A stretch of DNA of 64,000 nucleotides, taken from Calliphora vicina. Lineage: Eukaryota > Arthropoda > Insecta > Diptera > Calliphoridae. Positions within the stretch are counted from its first letter, which is position 1. Each line of letters begins with the position of its first letter. Where the stretch lies: assembly GCF_958450345.1 (NCBI RefSeq), contig NC_088780.1, positions 112,294,226 to 112,358,225 of the forward strand. The letters run 5' to 3'. Made by a program: the position numbers and the translations under genes. Positions 59,701-64,000 of the stretch are shown in pieces. The notes below the pieces were generated by a model. That model made no database searches. It was given only the letters and a program-made list of their open reading frames with translations, and was not told where the DNA came from.

Positions 59701-59824
59701 TTCTACAAACAATCCAAGTTTTTATATTTTGTTTTGAAAAAATAAAAATTATTGATTTATTTGTATTTATGTGTGAAAATAAATTCGAATTTATGTAGCG
59801 AGAACAAAAAACATTTTTTTTTAA

Positions 59825-60088
59825 CCCTCCATTAGTGGCAATCATTTTCAATCGAGACTAGTCTCAATGTATCAAATTGATAACAATGAAAAATAGGCGC
59901 GTTTGAAAATAATCTCTTCACTTTTTATTTCGAAAACATAAAAACAATATTAAATTCAAAGTATATAAAAAAGTAATACAAATGAAATTGCAGTATAAAT
60001 ATATTTTTATCAAAAAACAGCTTTAAAAAAATTTACAATAAAATTTTGTTTGCCTGAATCAGCCAGATCAGTTGCGACTAACGGAGGG
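59825..60088. mobile_element. piggyBac-type TTAA element, copy 2 (264 bp)
   Basis: TTAA (59821-59824) then CCCTCCATTAGTGGCAATC; the right end is GTTGCGACTAACGGAGGG followed by ATAA (mutated TTAA). It matches 42968-43217 along its length, including AATCGAGACTAGTC and GGCGCGTTTGAAAATAATC. Confidence 0.8.
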
Positions 60089-60555
60089 ATAAAGTACATA
60101 CATAATAAGCAGATAATGACGCTCTGATACATGATACAAGAGCGCTGTTAATGATAAAAAATTTAAGCAAATAAAATAAAGTTTTAAAAAAAGTTAAATA
60201 CATCGAATTATCTTAACAATAAATAATACACAGAAAAAGTTTCAACATAAATAGTATGATTTGATTTTTTCATATTTTTTGCTTACAAATAAAATCTAGG
60301 AGGCTTTAAAAAAATATTTAAATTTTCATTTCTCGCAACAAAAAAATTTTCAAAAGGTCAAAGGTACTTTTTAAAAAATTTTGGGAAATTGATTTTTTCT
60401 AGAAGATTTCAACCCAAATATTATAAAAATAAAAAAAAAAATCAATTTGTAAAAAAATTCTGTTCTGCGGCTCCTCGTTTGTGTTTACATTTTAAGAAAA
60501 TTTGAATTAATACCATTTTTCTGAAACTTCTCGATATTTTTTATTATTTTATCAA
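60089..60555. other. AT-rich DNA
   Basis: A lone ACACAGAAAAAG terminus-like word lies near 60230. Nothing else seen. Confidence 0.35.
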
Positions 60556-60715
60556 GAAACAAGTAAGAAAGTATGGTCGGTCAAACCCTACACTAAGTAA
60601 ATGAGCAAAATCATTTTTCTTTTAAAATTTCAATAATTTATTTTCATGAATGATTTCCGGAAGAGTGCATTATATGGGAGCTATGACAAATTACACTATC
60701 CAGCAAATTTCGGGT
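60556..60715 (+). repeat. dispersed repeat family A, 5' part
   Basis: AAACAAGTAAGAAAGTATGG and TATGGGAGCTATGACAAATT match the start of the 61140 copy. Confidence 0.6.
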
Positions 60716-61139
60716 CATCGCCGCCAGCCTCAACAACGCCAATGGGAAATGAAAGTTCACCATTAACTTAACAAAACTGCTAAAGGGATTTAAAAAGTTA
60801 GCTCGAATTTAATTTTTATGGCCTCTTGAAGTTGGGCCATTTTTGAACATTTTTGTGGAAAAATATATTTTTTTTCCTTTATTTCAACAAATGGTGGGCG
60901 GTATAGGCGTGGTCAAATATAAATTATTAATTTTGGATTATAATGCACTACTGACATTATTCATAAAATGGAGTGCAACGAAAAATCATGCATGTATTGC
61001 TTGTCTTCTATAAAAGTAAGCTAACACTCCCAAAAGCAACGAATACTTAACGATTGGTGTGAATGCTTTAAATGCTGATAGAATAAATTTACGTACATAT
61101 TAAAAGTTTTACTGTACACAAGTTTAACATAACATATTG

Positions 61140-61857
61140 GTGTTGCACAGTGGTATAGAAAAAGCAAGGTCGGGTCCAGCCCGACCATATAATACCCTAC
61201 ACCAAGTAAATGAGTAAAAATATTTTTCTTTTAAAATATCAATAATTTATATTCGTGAGTGAATTTCGGCAGTGGGCCTTGTATGGGAGCTATGACCAAT
61301 TATGGACCGATCACCATGAAATTAGGTCGTGCGATTTATGTCTATATGAAAGTTATTTATGTTGAATTTTGTGTGTATACCAACATTTTTAAGTGATTTA
61401 AGCACGTTAAAGTGATTTTCGGAAGCGGGTCTATATGGGAGGTATGACTAATTATGGACCGATCACAAAATTTGGTGACATGAATTTTGTATATATAAAA
61501 CCTATTTGGGGCGAAATTTGTGTAGATACATATATAAATTAAACATTTATGACCGATAAAGTCCAATTTCGAGAGGACATTTGTATGGGGGCTAGGTGAA
61601 ATAATGGATCAATTTCAGCCAGTTTCAATAGTCTTCGTCCTTATATGTACCAAATTTTATCGAAATATCTTCAAAATTGCGACCTGTACTCTGCGCACAA
61701 GATTTACATGGACAGCCAGACAGTCAGAAAGTGATTCTAAGTCGATCGGTATACTTTAAGGTGGGTGTTAGACCAATATTTTTGGACGTTACAAACATCT
61801 GCACAAACGCATTATACCCTCCCCACTATGGTGGTGTAGGGTATAAAAATAGAGGGA
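61140..61857 (+). repeat. dispersed repeat family A, most complete copy
   Basis: About 700 bp, from AAGGTCGGGTCCAGCCCGAC through two TATGGGAG(C/G)TATGAC blocks to CCCTCCCCACTATGGTGG and TAGGGTATAA. No coding capacity. Both ends contain short palindromes. Confidence 0.7.
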
Positions 61858-62457
61858 AATAAATCTGTAACTTCTAGACGCTTAGTCGGATTTCAATACA
61901 ATTTGACGTGCGCAAAGAGGAAATATTGCCGAGTTTAAGTTTATTGATAGATATTGATGATATTGTTAGTTGATTTCCAGCAAAAAGTGAAATTTTAAAA
62001 AATTTTGATTTGTTGATCAAGTGTGATTTATGTATATTTTTGTTGTTCAAAAATGTTTGAAATTTTTATTTGGAAATTTTTACGCGAAATTGACTGAATT
62101 TTTTGAAGCTGATGAAATACTTTAATGTTAATACACGCTTAATAATTTTTAATGATATTTTTTTACATAGCAGATTTTGTTCATTCATCTTGAATGATTG
62201 GGCTATTATACAAAAATATTTGAATGCAATTGTAATGCAATTTATTATAAAATATCAAAAAAAATTCTGTAAAAAGGCAAAAATTTCCATCATGTAGTAT
62301 TTATAAACATGTTCTTATTCTGAATGAAAAAAGTTTGTGAAAAAAAGTCATGTTCGCTTAATAATATTTATAAAAACAATCATTCCAATTATGAATTTCT
62401 TTTTTGTGTGTATGTAATAATGCTAAATTACTTGCTTCATCACCCACAAAATACATA
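61858..62457. other. AT-rich DNA
   Basis: No feature recognised. Confidence 0.4.
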
Positions 62458-63014
62458 CAGTGAGTGTCACTCAAAATCGTACAACATATTTTTTTTTTAA
62501 ATATTATGAAATTATACAGGCAATAATAGGTGATTATATAAAAAATTAAAAGTAATTTTTTTAATTGGAACAAAAAATATGTATTTCAACAAAAAATATA
62601 ATAAAACCTCAATTCCTGAAAAAAATATTGATGAAAATTACAAAATATCACAAAATTCATATTTCACTTCTTATATTAAATTTTATATAACACTTATATT
62701 AAATTTTAATTAAAACTTTAAAAATTAAAAAAAATTTTAATATTAAATAATCCTGATACTTTGTAGGGTATCCTTAGCTATTTTTTAGTGCCTGTACGAT
62801 TTTAAGTGAAGAGTTAATATTCTGGGCACTGACGGTGTTACCCAATTTTTTTATTTGTAGATAAGGGCAATTAAAATTATACCATATTTTCTGATATGTA
62901 ATAGCACACACAATATAAAAATAGTATTTTAAAATATTTCCAAAACATCAACTTTCTAAAACTAATGAATAAAATTTTACTACGATGGTGTACGATTTTA
63001 AGTGACATTCACTG
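62458..63014. mobile_element. TA-flanked non-autonomous element (Tc1/mariner type)
   Basis: Ends CAGTGAGTGTCACTCAAAAT and TTTAAGTGACATTCACTG are inverted with two mismatches, and CGTACA extends the match. TA flanks both sides. 557 bp, no coding capacity. A third copy of GTACGATTTTAAGTGA lies inside at about 62790. Confidence 0.75.
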
Positions 63015-63708
63015 TATATTTATGATGCAGAAATATTAAAACGAAAAATATACATATAATTTAAATTTTTTTCTTTATACCACTATCACACTATATACGA
63101 TTAGTAGCCTAAAAAAACACCCTATCGAATCCTGGTAGTGGTACTTCAGAAATAATTTAAGTAGAAAAACTAAAAAAGCATAATTCGAAAATATTTTCAC
63201 ACACATTTTTTTCTTTATTTATTGACAATAATAATTTTCTAGTATAGGGGGCTCACAAAAGTTGGTAGGAAGATTTAGGTTCATATGAAACATGGTTATG
63301 TCAAATTTTATCACACTGTCCAACAGCATTTTTGGAACAGGATAGCGACCCTATAATTCTGAAAGGGCATGTTGAGTAGAGCATTTTTGTAGAATAAACT
63401 TATAGTTTCATTTTTTGATCGAAGGGAGCAGTATACTGAAAAAAAATGTTGTAAGTTAATATCTAAGAGAATTCTTATGGTCAGAGTTATATAATGGAAT
63501 TTTATGGGGATAATTTTTGTGGAAGATCTTAACCCTTTAGCTCCTCTCAATTTGACCCTTTTTTTGAGAAAATCAAATAAAGTCCTTTCAAAAAGGACAT
63601 GTAAGGATTCAAATATTCTACGAAAATTTTTGCCGGAAAATTCAGCGGGGGTCACCAAAGATACCAAAGTTGTAAGTAAAGCTCATTACGCTTAATTCGC
63701 AATATTAC
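63015..63708. other. AT-rich DNA
   Basis: Open frames at 63311-63667 (minus) and 63504-63695 (plus) overlap and are not recognised. Confidence 0.35.
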
Positions 63709-64000
63709 ACGCCACCTTGGGTCTCACATTTTTTAAAAAAATTACAAAAAATCTATGATCCGAATGAGCTGATATTTAAAATATAAATAGTCCTAGAGAA
63801 GATCTACAAAAAATATATATACATATGTAAATTATCACTTTTAGGTCAAGAGTTATTTATGTTTATTTATTTATTTTTTTAAAATTGTTCCATCTTCTCT
63901 AGTTTTCTATAGGACTATTTATATTTTAAATATCAGCTCATTCGGATTATAAATAGATTTTTGGCGATTTTTTTAAAAAATGTGAGACCCAAGGTGGCGT
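63709..64000. mobile_element. inverted-repeat element reaching the window edge
   Basis: ACGCCACCTTGGGTCTCACA at the left and its complement at 63981-64000; arms of about 95-105 bp include CGAATGAGCTGATATTTAAA. The right boundary may lie beyond 64000. Confidence 0.75.

Noticed and set aside
63311..63667. 118-codon minus frame near window end
   Set aside because: Overlaps another frame on the plus strand, no family recognised.

Overview
The window looks like genomic DNA of a higher fly (Brachycera, most likely a calyptrate such as a blowfly or house-fly relative). It is very AT-rich, has spliced genes with fly-type splice sites and opa-type CAG/CAA runs, and is packed with fly-type transposon relics (mariner, Tc1, hAT, LINE RNase H). 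The species assignment is inference; no rRNA, tRNA or CRISPR array was seen.

Only one host gene can be supported. It lies on the + strand with nine coding exons between 10166 and 55667. Joined at consensus splice sites they give one open frame of 896 codons. The encoded protein has an N-terminal hydrophobic signal/anchor, an Osiris-like (DUF1676-type) region with a two-cysteine block and a strong hydrophobic segment, a His-rich stretch, a long Pro/Gln/Asn-rich linker, and a compact C-terminal module with four cysteines. Four introns are tiny (58-157 nt) and four are huge (7.4, 8.9, 12.3 and 13.8 kb). A possible upstream non-coding exon and promoter lie at 4.3-4.6 kb, with a matching splice acceptor at 10084.

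Nearly everything else is mobile DNA, much of it nested in the large introns. Region by region: 0-3.4 kb, a hAT-like relic with 8-bp target duplication inside an older dispersed repeat; 5.4-6.4 kb, a LINE RNase H relic; 8.8-9.9 kb, an inverted-terminus element; 11.4-12.2 kb, a short hAT-like element; 12.4-14.0 kb, a pogo-like end and LINE relics interrupted by a small inverted-repeat element; 15.3-17.0 kb, a small inverted-repeat element, a deleted mariner and a 114-bp hairpin; 17.6-23.0 kb, a multi-level nest (dispersed repeat > hAT-like element > foldback element and a 2.4-kb palindrome); 23.9-24.7 kb, a dispersed repeat and a second deleted mariner; 27.0-28.0 kb, a hAT-like element carrying a TTAA-flanked element; 35.7-37.0 kb, a decayed mariner-like transposase and an 11-bp minisatellite; 39.7-44.5 kb, tandem repeats, foldback elements and a TTAA element; 44.5-46.2 kb, a nearly intact Tc1-like transposon; 48-64 kb, dispersed repeats, a Helitron-like tandem region, a second TTAA element, a TA-flanked element and a terminal hairpin.

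The genes do not form a pathway; the window is one long fly gene whose introns have served as landing sites for DNA transposons. The most striking structure is the 2,435-bp palindrome at 19096-21530, bounded by TAGAGTGACA termini and an 8-bp direct repeat.
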